Assembly: GCF_012726175.1 (NCBI RefSeq)
Contig: NZ_JAASAD010000001.1
Coordinates: 62,001 to 126,000 of the forward strand
Direction: 5' to 3'
Origin: Micromonospora sp. HNM0581
GTDB taxonomy: Bacteria; Actinomycetota; Actinomycetes; Mycobacteriales; Micromonosporaceae
Length of the DNA stretch: 64,000 nt
Notes under the pieces: generated by a model
What the model was told of the DNA's origin: nothing
Databases searched by the model: none
What the model saw: only the letters and a program-made list of their open reading frames with translations
Program-made: the position numbers and the translations under genes
In this document: positions 1 through 9,105 of the stretch, piece after piece
Layout of the letters: each line of letters opens with the position of its first letter
How positions within the stretch are numbered: position 1 is the first letter of the stretch

Positions 1-259
1 GGGCCAATCGGATATCACGGACGGTCACCCCACCGGCCGAGTGGGTCACGCAGCGGAAAGTCACCGTACGCCACCGGATGTCGATGTCAGGGTGATGATC
101 CATCTCCTCTGCCGTGCCGGCGACCCGGCCGACCACCACGATGGCGTCCGCGAAGCTGGCCAGCTCCACGGTTCGGGTGATCCCGGTCGGGTCTCCTGAC
201 CAGCCCGCCAGCCCACCCAGCTCGTCTCGCACCGCCTCGGCGGTGAGCACCTCTGCCAT
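1..259 (-). CDS. 4a-hydroxytetrahydrobiopterin dehydratase (pterin-4a-carbinolamine dehydratase), 3' end cut off
   Basis: Dehydrates 4a-hydroxytetrahydrobiopterin in pterin recycling; many bacterial members have no obvious aromatic hydroxylase partner. Reading leftward from the ATG at 259, the 86 visible residues contain the family signature: an Asp-His-His-Pro stretch near residues 53-56, a conserved Trp about eight residues later, and a THSAGGVT block near the edge. Family members are about 95-110 residues, so only the last 10-20 are missing beyond position 1. The start ATG gives MAEVLTAEAV, a typical beginning. Confidence is high for the family and low for the cellular role. Confidence 0.88.
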   Translation of the reverse strand, partial: MAEVLTAEAVRDELGGLAGWSGDPTGITRTVELASFADAIVVVGRVAGTAEEMDHHPDIDIRWRTVTFRCVTHSAGGVTVRDIRLA

Positions 260-400
260 GGCCAGACCCTACCGGTGCTGGCTGGCTGCACCGTCACGCC
301 GATCGTGGACGTCGGACTGGTCACGGACGAGGTCCGGCCCCGGCCCGGGAAACAGTGTCCGGACTCCGCACCAGGCCGGACCGCACTCGGCAGCGTGTCG
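260..400. other. Intergenic gap between the dehydratase start and the membrane-protein stop
   Basis: This 141-nt gap lies upstream of the minus-strand dehydratase and downstream of the minus-strand membrane protein. I see no convincing hairpin with a U-tract and no additional short gene. It should hold the dehydratase promoter, but no clear -35/-10 pair stands out. Confidence 0.4.
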
Positions 401-3400
401 TCAGCTCATCCGGCTGACAGCGGATCGGAGGTGACGCAGGTCGCGGCGGCGACGCTCGTAGGTGGTGGCCAAGCTGATGAGAGCCAACCCCGCGGCGGCC
501 AGCAAAGCCCACCGGGGCAGCAGATCCCAGGTGCGGACCAGCTCGTACAGGGCGAGTAGGGCCAGCGTGCCTCCGCCGAGCAGCACCGGCGCCTGCCAGC
601 GGCGAACCGCACCGAGCATCGTCGCGGCGAGCCCGGCGACACCGAGCAGCAGCCGCCGCCACGGATGCGGATCGATACCGACCAGCACGGTGGTCAAGCT
701 GGGAAGCAGCACAGCGACCAGGCCCGGGCTGAGCGCCAGCCAGCTGTTCAGTCCCGGCCGGGTCCGCAGCGCCAGCGTACCGGCGCCCAACGCAAGAGCC
801 GCCAACGGCACCGTGTACGCCTCCAGCACGCTCACTCCGCCGGCCACCAGCAGCAGCCACCCGGCGAGTAGTTCGCTTGTCCCGCCGATGCAGGCGAAGA
901 TCAGGCGCCGCTCGGTCGATTCGCCCCGACGCAACAGCCGGACGCCCATCGCGACGCCCCAGAGCACACAGATGGTCGCCGCGTACCGGAGCGCGCCCAA
1001 GGTGAGCAGCAGCGCGAGCAGCGCCATCGCCTGTGCGGCGGCGTCCAGCGCCCGACCCTGCAGCACCGCTACCGATCCCAGCCACCGGCTCGACGGCAAC
1101 GTCCCGGCGAACACGAGGGTGAGCACGGCGACACCGAGCACCGCGAAGGCCGCCACGCGCGGCGGCTGTCCACCGGCGAGCAGGGCGGTCACCGCGAAAC
1201 CGGCCGCAGCCGTCACCGCGACGAGCCAGCCGAGCACCCGTGCCGCGAGGTGACGTGCGCCCACTGCGACGACGGTCGCCGCGAGCACCAGCAGACCCGA
1301 CCCGCTCAGGGCGGCGGCCCGGGTGGCCTGCAGATTGAGCAGACCGGCGACCAACAGCAGCAACCCGACCGGCAGAGCCGCCCCGACGGACGGCCCGCCC
1401 GGGTACCACAACGCGACGGTGAGCAGCAGCACCACACCACCCACCAGGGTCACGGCCGGCACCACCGGCCAGGGCGCGGTGGCGGCGACCAGCAGCACCG
1501 GGCAGGCCGCGGCCACGAAGGGCAGCATCATCCCGGCGACCCGCCAACCGGCGGTACCGGAGGTCGGCCAGGCGGCCAGGGCCGCCGCCGACGCCAGCAG
1601 CGCCAGGGCCAGGCCGGTCGGTAGCGCAGCCGGTACCGTCTGGGTGGCCGGCGCACCGGACCACAGGGCACCTGGCGGGCCGTACGGCGTCAGCACGGCC
1701 GGCACTGCCACCGGCACGGCGGCAACCGCCGCCACCACGGTCAGACCCAGCCTCACCGCCGGCAACACCCTCGCCGGGCGGCCCCGGAATCCGGCGAGCG
1801 CGACGAGCGTGGCCGCCACCGCCGAGTAGATCGTGACCCGCTCCGCACCCGGCACGGTCAGCGGCGACAGGCCGGTCGACACCGCCACCACCGCTAGCCC
1901 GGTCGCGGCGTACCCGGACAGCTCCGGCCAGGATCGACGCAGGGTGAGCAGCGCCACCGCCGGCAGCACGACGGCGGCCAACGCGGCCCGGGCCTGCCAC
2001 CACGGCGGGGCCCCGACGCCGATCGACGCGATCGCCGCACCGGCCGGCACCACGAGTACGGCGGCAGCCAGCCCACAGCCGGCCACCGCCCGCCGCACCG
2101 GGTCGCAGTGTCGGCCGGCGACCGCCACGCCGAGGCCGACGGACAGGATCACCGCGCAGGCGGACCCGGCACCCAGCGGATCGGCCAACCCCACCGCCAG
2201 CCCGTGACCGAGCACCACCGCGGCAGCCGACGCCGAGGTCAGCACCGTGACCGTCGGCAACGTCGGCCTCCGCACCGCCGCGACGAGCAACACGGCCCCC
2301 ACCGCGAGGTCGATCGCGACCACGGCGGACCACGACGTGGCCCAGGCCGCCGGCACGGCGAACACGGTCGCGGCGAGACCGACCGCCGGCACCGCCGACC
2401 GCACCGAACGGGGCAGCAGCAGTGTCACTGCCGCGAAGGTCAGCGCCACCGCCACCGGTAGCTGCCAACCCCAGGCGAAGACCGGCCCGGCCGTGGCCCC
2501 CCGCCACGGCGGCAACGACCGGCCCACGGCAGCGCAGGCCAGGAACAGCCCCGCCAGCGCCGCCACCAGTCCTCCACCACCGGCGACCAGCAGCGCCCCC
2601 ACGCGTGGACCGGCCCGCCAGCCGGGCGGAAGCAGTCGTACCGCGCCGGCCAGCCCGGCCGTGACCAGCGCCGCCACCACCAGCCACACCGAGGGGCGTA
2701 ACTCCACCGCCGGGCGGATGATGGCACCGGCCAGCACCGGCACCAGCACACCGGCCGTCAACGTCCGTGCTGGTCTGCCGCCGGCCAGCAACGCCGCACC
2801 GAACGCGGTGAGCGACACCAGCAGCAGCGGTACGCCGGCCAGTAACGGAAACCCGCCCGCCCGTCCGGTCAGCAGCGGCACCAGCGCGCAACCCGCGCCG
2901 AGCAGCAGCCAACCGGCGAAGGCGGCCCAGGCCACCACCACACCGGCGAGACGGATCGCCGGATTCGTCGCGGCCCCCTCGTCCGCGACGAGACCGGCAC
3001 GTCGCCGCAGCGCCACCACCACCGCCAGGTCGACCGTGGCCACCCCGACGAAGACCACCGCCCAACCAGCCGGTTCCGGACGGGCCTCGGCGGCAAGCAA
3101 CGGCAGCAGCGGCTGGACGGCCAGCAGCACGGCGAACCACGGCACGGCCAGCCGGCTGAGTCGGGCGTAGCCGACGGACACCGCCGCAGCGATCACCGCG
3201 ACGAGTGCGGCGTACCGGCTGCCCGGCCAGGTGGTCACCCCGAACAGGTCGACCGACCAGGCCGCGTACCCGTCGAGCAGCACCAGCAGCAGCCCGACGG
3301 CAGCGAAGGTCTCGGCCGTGCCGGGCAGACCCCGCCGACGGGCTGCCAGCGGCACGGCGAGCAGCAGCGCGGTGACCGCCAGCAGGATCGCCGCCCGACC

Positions 3401-3850
3401 GACCACCCCAACAGATGCCCAGGCCACCGCGGTGAAGACGGTCGCCGCCGTGCCGAGCAGCAGTCCACCCAGGACGAAGAGCACACCCTGCACGGTCCGG
3501 GTCGGGGTTTCCGCGCCGCCCAGGCGGACCGGCTGCGGGGCCAGCCGTCGACCGGCCGGCACGTCGGCAACAGCCAGTGCGGCGCTGCGGCTGGGCGATA
3601 CGGGCGTCGGGAACTCGGCCCGGACCGCGGCCGCCAGTTCGCCCCGGCGACGTCGTACCGCCTCCAGCCGCCCGACGAGTTCCTCGTACGCCTGACGCGT
3701 CCGCTGTACTTCGCTACCCAGCGCGGTGATCTGCCGGTCGAGCCGGATCACCTCGGCGGCGGTCGGGTGCGGCGGACGGCCGCAGCCGAGGCAGCCGGAC
3801 TCGAGATTCGCCGAGGATCCGCAGGCCGGGCAGGGGTAGTCGTTGTCCAC
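401..3850 (-). CDS. Giant polytopic membrane protein, SCO7613-like, with N-terminal zinc ribbon
   Basis: A protein of 1149 residues beginning at a GTG preceded by GAGGA. Residues 7-24 hold a CPAC...CLGC pattern, a probable zinc ribbon in the cytoplasm. Residues about 33-75 are charged and heptad-like, probably a short coiled coil. From about residue 125 to the C-terminus the chain is an almost unbroken run of hydrophobic segments, which I estimate at well over twenty membrane spans, separated by short Arg-rich loops. It ends in a basic tail. Actinobacterial proteins with this make-up are annotated as SCO7613 C-terminal domain membrane proteins of unknown function. Nothing points to a transport substrate or an enzymatic site. 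It follows cutA on the same strand after 48 nt. Confidence 0.72.
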   Translation of the reverse strand: MDNDYPCPACGSSANLESGCLGCGRPPHPTAAEVIRLDRQITALGSEVQRTRQAYEELVGRLEAVRRRRGELAAAVRAEFPTPVSPSRSAALAVADVPAGRRLAPQPVRLGGAETPTRTVQGVLFVLGGLLLGTAATVFTAVAWASVGVVGRAAILLAVTALLLAVPLAARRRGLPGTAETFAAVGLLLVLLDGYAAWSVDLFGVTTWPGSRYAALVAVIAAAVSVGYARLSRLAVPWFAVLLAVQPLLPLLAAEARPEPAGWAVVFVGVATVDLAVVVALRRRAGLVADEGAATNPAIRLAGVVVAWAAFAGWLLLGAGCALVPLLTGRAGGFPLLAGVPLLLVSLTAFGAALLAGGRPARTLTAGVLVPVLAGAIIRPAVELRPSVWLVVAALVTAGLAGAVRLLPPGWRAGPRVGALLVAGGGGLVAALAGLFLACAAVGRSLPPWRGATAGPVFAWGWQLPVAVALTFAAVTLLLPRSVRSAVPAVGLAATVFAVPAAWATSWSAVVAIDLAVGAVLLVAAVRRPTLPTVTVLTSASAAAVVLGHGLAVGLADPLGAGSACAVILSVGLGVAVAGRHCDPVRRAVAGCGLAAAVLVVPAGAAIASIGVGAPPWWQARAALAAVVLPAVALLTLRRSWPELSGYAATGLAVVAVSTGLSPLTVPGAERVTIYSAVAATLVALAGFRGRPARVLPAVRLGLTVVAAVAAVPVAVPAVLTPYGPPGALWSGAPATQTVPAALPTGLALALLASAAALAAWPTSGTAGWRVAGMMLPFVAAACPVLLVAATAPWPVVPAVTLVGGVVLLLTVALWYPGGPSVGAALPVGLLLLVAGLLNLQATRAAALSGSGLLVLAATVVAVGARHLAARVLGWLVAVTAAAGFAVTALLAGGQPPRVAAFAVLGVAVLTLVFAGTLPSSRWLGSVAVLQGRALDAAAQAMALLALLLTLGALRYAATICVLWGVAMGVRLLRRGESTERRLIFACIGGTSELLAGWLLLVAGGVSVLEAYTVPLAALALGAGTLALRTRPGLNSWLALSPGLVAVLLPSLTTVLVGIDPHPWRRLLLGVAGLAATMLGAVRRWQAPVLLGGGTLALLALYELVRTWDLLPRWALLAAAGLALISLATTYERRRRDLRHLRSAVSRMS

Positions 3851-3898
3851 GCGGTCATCCTCGACGGCAGCGCTCCGCCGGCACCAGAGTGCGCGTAC

Positions 3899-4219
3899 TC
3901 AGGCTCGGGTGTGCTCGAACACCCAGGCGGCGTACCCGGGATGACCGCAGTCCACCCTGGTGACAAGAATTTCCGGCACCTCGTAGGGATGGCTGGTCCG
4001 CAGCTGCTCGACCAGAGCGTCGACCCGGTCGGGCGCGGTCTTGAACTGCACCGACCACTCGCTGCTGGTCTCCACCCCGGATCGCCACCAGTAAGTGCTG
4101 TCCACCTGGCCGCCAACCTGGGCGCAGGCCGCCAACCGCCCGGCCACCGCGGCGGCGGCCAGCAGATCGGCGACCGACCGCGCGTCGACCACCGTCGTCA
4201 CCACACTGATCTGCTCCAC
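3899..4219 (-). CDS. cutA: Divalent cation tolerance protein CutA1
   Basis: A small protein of 106 residues, normal length for CutA1, which forms very stable trimers and has been linked to copper tolerance in E. coli. Recognisable family features are the N-terminal beta-strand followed by an Ala-rich helix (residues 14-32), the STYWWR segment, the KTAPDRV stretch, the HPYEVPEI block and the terminal YAAWV. It starts at GTG 4219, only nine nucleotides after the upstream plsC stop, and there is no good Shine-Dalgarno. Instead a TAGGGT box sits exactly six nucleotides before the GTG, so the transcript may be leaderless. Confidence 0.9.
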   Translation of the reverse strand: MEQISVVTTVVDARSVADLLAAAAVAGRLAACAQVGGQVDSTYWWRSGVETSSEWSVQFKTAPDRVDALVEQLRTSHPYEVPEILVTRVDCGHPGYAAWVFEHTRA

Positions 4220-4225
4220 CTGCGC

Positions 4226-4231
4226 ACCCTA
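4226..4231 (-). promoter_or_regulatory. Candidate -10 box for a leaderless cutA transcript
   Basis: The hexamer TAGGGT fits TANNNT and is followed by six nucleotides and then the GTG of cutA. It overlaps the TAG stop of the upstream acyltransferase gene. No clear -35 was identified. Confidence 0.35.
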
Positions 4232-5248
4232 CGTCGCGTCGTCGTGGTTGGTCGCGATCCACTCGTCAATCCGACACCACCACTCGTACAGCCAGTCGAT
4301 GCGTTCCTGCCGACCGGTCGGGATCTCCTCCGGAGGCACCGACCAGAACCGCATCACCAACCGTTTGTCCATCGGCAGCTCGCGCCACACGTCGGTTACG
4401 GTGAGCATCCGGTCCAGGCCGGTGTGAGCCACGAAGATCGCGCCGGCGTCGGGTGCCGCGTCGAGCGCCGCCAGCAGCCCGCCCGGTTGCGGGGCGAGCA
4501 CGTGGCGCATGGCCTCCGCCTTCAGGGCCATCCGCTCGTGCCCCCGGTCGCGCAGTCGGGCGATGGCCCGCAGCCGGCGTTTCGGAGTGAAGTTGCTGCC
4601 CTCGGGAAAGATCACGAAGGCGTCGTCGTCGTCCAGACCGGTGGCGAGGTGCCCGACCTGCTCGGTCAGCGAACCCCGACCGTCGCGTCCCGGGGCGATG
4701 AACCGGCTCGGCAGCCGGTTCAGCAGCACGTCGATGGCCGGATCCCATTGGAGGGTGTCCTTGAGGACGATCCGCGGCTCCCGCTGGAACCAGTTCACCA
4801 GCGCATGGATCAGGATGAACGAGTCGCCAGGACCGGCGTGCCGACACAGCACCAGTTCCGGCCGGCCCGGCAGCGCGGTGTCCGGGTCGGTGCCGACCAC
4901 GTCGATGCGCAACCGCAACGTCCACCGGGCCTGCCAGAAGAGCACCCGCAGGAACCATCCGGCCAGCACGTAGTGGGCCCGCTGGAAGGCTGGTGAACGT
5001 GCCCGCCAGCCGAACCCGGAGCCCACCCAGAGACCGAAGAGGCTGAGCAGTGCCGCCGCATCCCACACCAGGTAGAAGCAGCCGATCCAGAGCAACCGCA
5101 GCGGCCGCAGGCGCCCGGGGACGAACGGGGACGCGACGAGCGCCAGCAGGGCCCACACCGGCACCGTGGTGACCAGCAGGATCGCAGCCAGCACCACACC
5201 GGGTCCCAGCAGCAGTCGGCGTAGCCAGCGCGGGGGTAACGGCATCAT
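4229..5248 (-). CDS. 1-acyl-sn-glycerol-3-phosphate acyltransferase family protein (PlsC-like)
   Basis: A membrane-bound acyltransferase of 339 residues. Two N-terminal hydrophobic segments (about residues 9-34 and 43-66) precede the acyltransferase core. The HxxxxD catalytic motif appears as RHAGPGDSF, followed by an IVLKDTL segment and a FPEGSNFTP acceptor-binding motif. A C-terminal Trp-rich end (YEWWCRIDEW) is unusual for a core PlsC. Its start codon overlaps the stop of the upstream patatin gene in the sequence ATGATGA, so the two are probably translationally coupled and may together remodel phospholipids. The exact acceptor lipid cannot be told from sequence. Confidence 0.85.
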   Translation of the reverse strand: MMPLPPRWLRRLLLGPGVVLAAILLVTTVPVWALLALVASPFVPGRLRPLRLLWIGCFYLVWDAAALLSLFGLWVGSGFGWRARSPAFQRAHYVLAGWFLRVLFWQARWTLRLRIDVVGTDPDTALPGRPELVLCRHAGPGDSFILIHALVNWFQREPRIVLKDTLQWDPAIDVLLNRLPSRFIAPGRDGRGSLTEQVGHLATGLDDDDAFVIFPEGSNFTPKRRLRAIARLRDRGHERMALKAEAMRHVLAPQPGGLLAALDAAPDAGAIFVAHTGLDRMLTVTDVWRELPMDKRLVMRFWSVPPEEIPTGRQERIDWLYEWWCRIDEWIATNHDDAT

Positions 5249-6084
5249 CGTTCCAGGTTCGCCAGGTAGTGCCGGGAGGCCGAGTAGGCCCGACTGATCC
5301 GGCGGCCCACCGCCGCCATGTCCCGGTAGGCCCACGGAGTGTCGTCGCGGGGTTCCAGCCCACCGGTCGGCAGCACGTGCACCTCCACCCCGTCGGGCAG
5401 GGCGGCCATCTCCCGGGCGAACCGGTGTCGGCGGGCAATCTCGAATGCGACCTGCGCGATCTCCCAAGGCCGTCGGGGCGGCGCCAACGCCCGCTCGATC
5501 CGGCCCACCTGGAGTACGAAGATCCGGCCGGCACCGGCGGCGACCGCCTCGCCGATCGGGATGGAGTTGACGATCCCACCGTCCACGTAGTGCTGATCAC
5601 CGATGCGGGCCGGCGGTAGCAGCCCCGGCACCGAGGCGGAGGCGAGGACGGCCGGTACCACCGGCCCGCTGACGAACCAGTGCTCGGCGGCCCGCTCGAT
5701 GTTCGCCGCGCAGCAGCGAAACGGGATGGTGAGGTCGGCAAAGGTGGTGTGGGCGCCGAGTTCGTTCTCCAACAGCTTCCGCAACGGTCGGGGCGAGTGC
5801 AGATGGGTACGGGCGGCGAAGCGTCGCAGCTGCCGAGCGACCGAGTCGCCGTACACTTCGCTGGCTTCCGGGGAAGCCCAGAGACGCACCAGCCGGTCGG
5901 TCACCGCCTCGGACGGATCGGCGGCCACCAGGGCGCCGTTCACCGCGCCGATCGAGGTGCCGAGCACCAGGTCAGGTCGGATTCCGGCCCGGAACAGGGC
6001 CCGCAACATGCCCACCTCGACCGCGCCCAGGACACCCCCGCCGCCGAGCACGAAAGCAACCGGTCCCCGCGCCATGCCGTTCAT
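5245..6084 (-). CDS. Patatin-like phospholipase
   Basis: A serine lipid hydrolase with a Ser-Asp dyad. The oxyanion loop GGGGVLGAVEVG lies within the first 25 residues, the nucleophile elbow is GTSIG, and the catalytic Asp is in the YVDGGIVNS segment; together these define bacterial patatin-like proteins. Length is about 279 residues. The start could be the ATG at 6084 or the one at 6075 (MARGPVAFVLGG); a CCAGG lies just before the first. It overlaps the downstream plsC-like gene by a few bases, consistent with a lipase/acyltransferase module. A cytoplasmic location is likely because no signal peptide or membrane segment is seen. Confidence 0.87.
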   Translation of the reverse strand: MNGMARGPVAFVLGGGGVLGAVEVGMLRALFRAGIRPDLVLGTSIGAVNGALVAADPSEAVTDRLVRLWASPEASEVYGDSVARQLRRFAARTHLHSPRPLRKLLENELGAHTTFADLTIPFRCCAANIERAAEHWFVSGPVVPAVLASASVPGLLPPARIGDQHYVDGGIVNSIPIGEAVAAGAGRIFVLQVGRIERALAPPRRPWEIAQVAFEIARRHRFAREMAALPDGVEVHVLPTGGLEPRDDTPWAYRDMAAVGRRISRAYSASRHYLANLER

Positions 6085-6243
6085 CCTGGCACGGCCCGGC
6101 ACCGACGGCCCCACCCCGGCACCCCTGCCCCCTGGAACAGCGTCGCGCCGCTACCCGACCGCTCATCCCGCACCCTGCCGGTGCCGCATCGAGGGCCGTT
6201 GACAGTGGCGCAACATTCGCGCAACCTGATACCGCTCCCACCT

Positions 6244-7881
6244 ATGAGGCAGGTGCAATCCGTGAAGCCAGCACTGCAGCCCGGCCGGTTGCTGGCCACC
6301 AGATACCGGCTGATCGACCAGATCGGCTCCGGCGGCATGTCGGTCATCTGGCGGGCCCACGACGAGATACTCGACCGGGTGGTCGCGCTCAAGGTACTCG
6401 CCCCGTCACTTGCCGCCGACGCCAGGTTCCGCGACATGGTTCGCGAAGAAGCCCGAGCCGCCGCACAGCTGGTCCACCCGAACGTCACCTCGGTGCACGA
6501 CTACGGCGAGACGGTGTCGCCGGACGGTGCCATCACCTCGTTCGTGGTGATGGAACTGCTCAGCGGTGAGGAGCTGGAGTTCCGGCTCACCGAGGGGCCA
6601 CTGCCGTGGCAGCAGGCGGTGGAGATCGGAGCCCAGGTCGCCGACGCTCTTGCCGCCGCCCACCGGCTCGGCATCGTGCACCGGGACATCACCACGGCCA
6701 ACGTGATGATGACCCAGGTCGGCGCAAAGGTGCTCGACTTCGGCATCGCGACCCGGATCGGCGCTCCCGACGACGACGAGGACGGCGCCACCTTCGGCAC
6801 CCCCGCCTACGTGGCGCCGGAGCGGCTCGACGGTGCGCCTGCCCAGCCGGCGACCGACGTCTACTCGCTCGGAGTGCTGCTGCACGAGACCCTGACCGGT
6901 CGGGTGCCCTATCCGGCGGACACCTGGGACGAACTCGCCGTCGCGCTCACCGAGCTCCCACCGCCGTCGCTGACCGGGGTGCCGGGGCTACCGGTGAAGG
7001 TGGCCGAGATCTGCCTGCGTTGCCTGTCCCGGGATCCAGCCGACCGCCCCACCGCCCGTCAGGTGGCCACCGCGTTGCGCAACCAGATGCTGCCCGCCGA
7101 TCCGCGGGCCAACGCGATGCTCGCGGCCACCACCACGCTGCCTACGACGGACCGGACCGCCACCGTCCCGGGTCCCGCCTGGGTCCCGCCTACCGTCGGT
7201 AGCACCGCTGCCCAGCCTGACCTCGACGGGTCCACCTTCGACACGGCTCCGGGTACCGGAACCGTCGTCGACCCCATCGGCCGGCGCCCGGACGGAGACG
7301 GGAAGACCGGTGTCGGGGTCGACGGTGCCGGGTCCGTACCGGCCTCCGGTGCCGTTCCCGAGGGGCGGCGGCGTCGTAGCCCGCTGCTCGTCGCTGCGGC
7401 CGTAGCCGTGCTGATCGTGGTGGCCCTGGCGGTGCCGGCGTTGTTGCCGGAGGAAGACGGTGGATCAACTGCCGTGCCGCCCACGACCGAAGCGACCGCG
7501 ATGCTCCAGCCGGCTCCACCGGGCGGCACCGCGAGCGTGCCGCCCACCGCCGTACCGTCGGGTTTCCCGCCGACGCCGGCCACGACAACCGACGGCCCCG
7601 ACCCGGGTGGCGACAGTCTCGTGGCGGCCGCCAACCGCCTGGACGAGATGATCAGTGCCGGTCTCGCAGATGGCGGCATTCGCGACGATGTCGGCCTCGA
7701 TCTGCGCAACGAACTCCGCAACCTCACTCGGGCGGTGGCCCGCGGCGAGGGAGAGCTGGGACCCGGCGTGGCTCGGCTCCGCGAGAAGGTCTCCATGCGG
7801 TTACGCGAGAACGGTCTCAGCACGGCGTACGCACAGCAGCTGGACGCAGCGATCACCGCGCTCGGTGCAGCGCAGGTCTGA
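6244..7881 (+). CDS. Membrane Ser/Thr protein kinase (Pkn family) with extracellular tail
   Basis: A 545-residue receptor-type kinase. Cytoplasmic kinase domain from about residue 20 to 280: glycine loop GSGGMS, ATP-binding Lys50 in VALK, catalytic loop HRDITTANV (Asp148, Asn153), DFG as VLDFGIA, and an APE-like AYVAPERL. A Pro/Thr/Asp-rich linker follows, then one membrane span at about 379-401 and an extracellular tail of about 145 residues rich in Pro and Thr with a helical end. It lacks PASTA repeats. The position normally held by Lys in HRDxKxxN is Thr150, which is unusual for a Ser/Thr kinase. It stands alone on the plus strand and converges with the following glycosyltransferase across 13 nt. 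Confidence 0.88.
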   Translation: MRQVQSVKPALQPGRLLATRYRLIDQIGSGGMSVIWRAHDEILDRVVALKVLAPSLAADARFRDMVREEARAAAQLVHPNVTSVHDYGETVSPDGAITSFVVMELLSGEELEFRLTEGPLPWQQAVEIGAQVADALAAAHRLGIVHRDITTANVMMTQVGAKVLDFGIATRIGAPDDDEDGATFGTPAYVAPERLDGAPAQPATDVYSLGVLLHETLTGRVPYPADTWDELAVALTELPPPSLTGVPGLPVKVAEICLRCLSRDPADRPTARQVATALRNQMLPADPRANAMLAATTTLPTTDRTATVPGPAWVPPTVGSTAAQPDLDGSTFDTAPGTGTVVDPIGRRPDGDGKTGVGVDGAGSVPASGAVPEGRRRRSPLLVAAAVAVLIVVALAVPALLPEEDGGSTAVPPTTEATAMLQPAPPGGTASVPPTAVPSGFPPTPATTTDGPDPGGDSLVAAANRLDEMISAGLADGGIRDDVGLDLRNELRNLTRAVARGEGELGPGVARLREKVSMRLRENGLSTAYAQQLDAAITALGAAQV

Positions 7882-7894
7882 TCGGTGCGAACGG

Positions 7895-8998
7895 TCAGGC
7901 CGGAGTGACCCGGGCCGGTTCCCGCACCGTGGCGCCAGGGGACGCCCCGGCCAGGAAGCGGCGGTACACCTCCTCGTAGCCGACGGCCATCCGCTCGGTG
8001 GAGAAGGTCCGGGCCACGTGCGTCACGCAGTCCTCCGGGTCGAGGTTGACGGTCTGCCGCAGTGCCGCCGGCAACTCGTCCGGTCGCTGACAGATCAGCC
8101 CACTCACCCCGGTACGCACCAGTTCCGGTACCGCTCCCCGGTTCAGCGCCACCACGGGTGTCCCGGTCGCCATCGCCTCGAGCATCACGATGCCGAACGG
8201 CTCCTCCCACTGAATCGGCATCACCAGGCAGCGCGCCTCGACCAGCAGCCGCAGTACGGATCTGCGGTCGGCGTCGAACACCACCGTGACGTCCGGCCCG
8301 AGCATCGGCTGGATCACCTCGTCGTAGTAGCGCCGTTCGGCGGGCTCGTTGCACTTGCCGGCGAGCACCAGCGGCAGACCTGCCGCCCGGCAGGCTCGAA
8401 TGGCCAGCTCCGGCCCCTTGTCGGGGCTGAACCGGGCGAGCCACAGCACCGGCCCGTGACTGGGGGCGTGCTTGCGTGGGAAGCCGGCCAGGCTCATCGC
8501 GTTGTGTACGGTGCCGACCCAGGGCAGGTGCGGGTTCAATGCCCGCTGGGTGTGGGAGATCGCCACCAGGCCCACCCCCCGGTCGGTGTCGCTGAGCACT
8601 GTGCCGTACTCGCCCACCGGGTTGCCGTGCACGGTGGCCACGGTGGGTACCTCCCGACGCCCGGCCACCAGCGGACCGATCGTGCTGTGATCGTGCACGA
8701 TGTCGAAGTCGGCGGCGCTGAGCAGATGGTTGACCCGGGCGAGATGGGCCAGTTCGGGCAGCGCCTCACCGAGGCGGTCGAACTGCAGCTCGTCGAGGGT
8801 GGCCAGGAAGTCGGCGGCGGTGCCGTGCGCCGCGCCGGCACCCATGAGCGTCACCGCGTGCCCGCGGGCGATCAGGGCGTCGACCAGACCGGCCACCACC
8901 TGTTCCAGTCCGCCGTAGCCTGGTGGCGGTACCGAGAGCCAGGGTGGCACGACCATGGCTATCCGCAACCGCTGTTCACGCGCAAGGTCGTCGGCCAC
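7895..8998 (-). CDS. GT4-family glycosyltransferase
   Basis: A retaining GT-B glycosyltransferase of 367 residues. The N-terminal acceptor domain opens with RIAMVVPPWLSVPPPGYGG and the C-terminal nucleotide-sugar domain holds the E-x7-E element as EEPFGIVMLEAM. The start is GTG 8998, because a strong GGGGAGG lies seven bases upstream, although the open frame extends further. Such proteins transfer hexoses from nucleotide sugars to lipid, polysaccharide or small-molecule acceptors. The acceptor here is unknown, and the adjacent BON protein gives no substrate clue. Confidence 0.83.
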   Translation of the reverse strand: MADDLAREQRLRIAMVVPPWLSVPPPGYGGLEQVVAGLVDALIARGHAVTLMGAGAAHGTAADFLATLDELQFDRLGEALPELAHLARVNHLLSAADFDIVHDHSTIGPLVAGRREVPTVATVHGNPVGEYGTVLSDTDRGVGLVAISHTQRALNPHLPWVGTVHNAMSLAGFPRKHAPSHGPVLWLARFSPDKGPELAIRACRAAGLPLVLAGKCNEPAERRYYDEVIQPMLGPDVTVVFDADRRSVLRLLVEARCLVMPIQWEEPFGIVMLEAMATGTPVVALNRGAVPELVRTGVSGLICQRPDELPAALRQTVNLDPEDCVTHVARTFSTERMAVGYEEVYRRFLAGASPGATVREPARVTPA

Positions 8999-9105
8999 GT
9001 GCCCTCCCCGTCGGTGTCCGGGGGCGTCAGCCCCGATCGGCTGCCGTGCTGGATCGAGGGTCTTCCCGGTCCCAGCGTGGGCAAACCGGCGTCCGTCACA
9101 GCCGT

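Noticed and set aside
321-3140. Arg/Gly-rich 939-codon minus-strand frame
   Set aside because: It is a shadow of the large membrane-protein gene in another frame on the same strand, with biased composition and no domain.
6199-6227. Perfect TTGACA upstream of the Ser/Thr kinase gene
   Set aside because: No acceptable -10 occurs at 16-18 nt (CAACCT only), so I do not call a promoter.
9019-9034. GGGGC/GCCCC mini-hairpin upstream of the glycosyltransferase
   Set aside because: Five base pairs only, expected often at this GC content.
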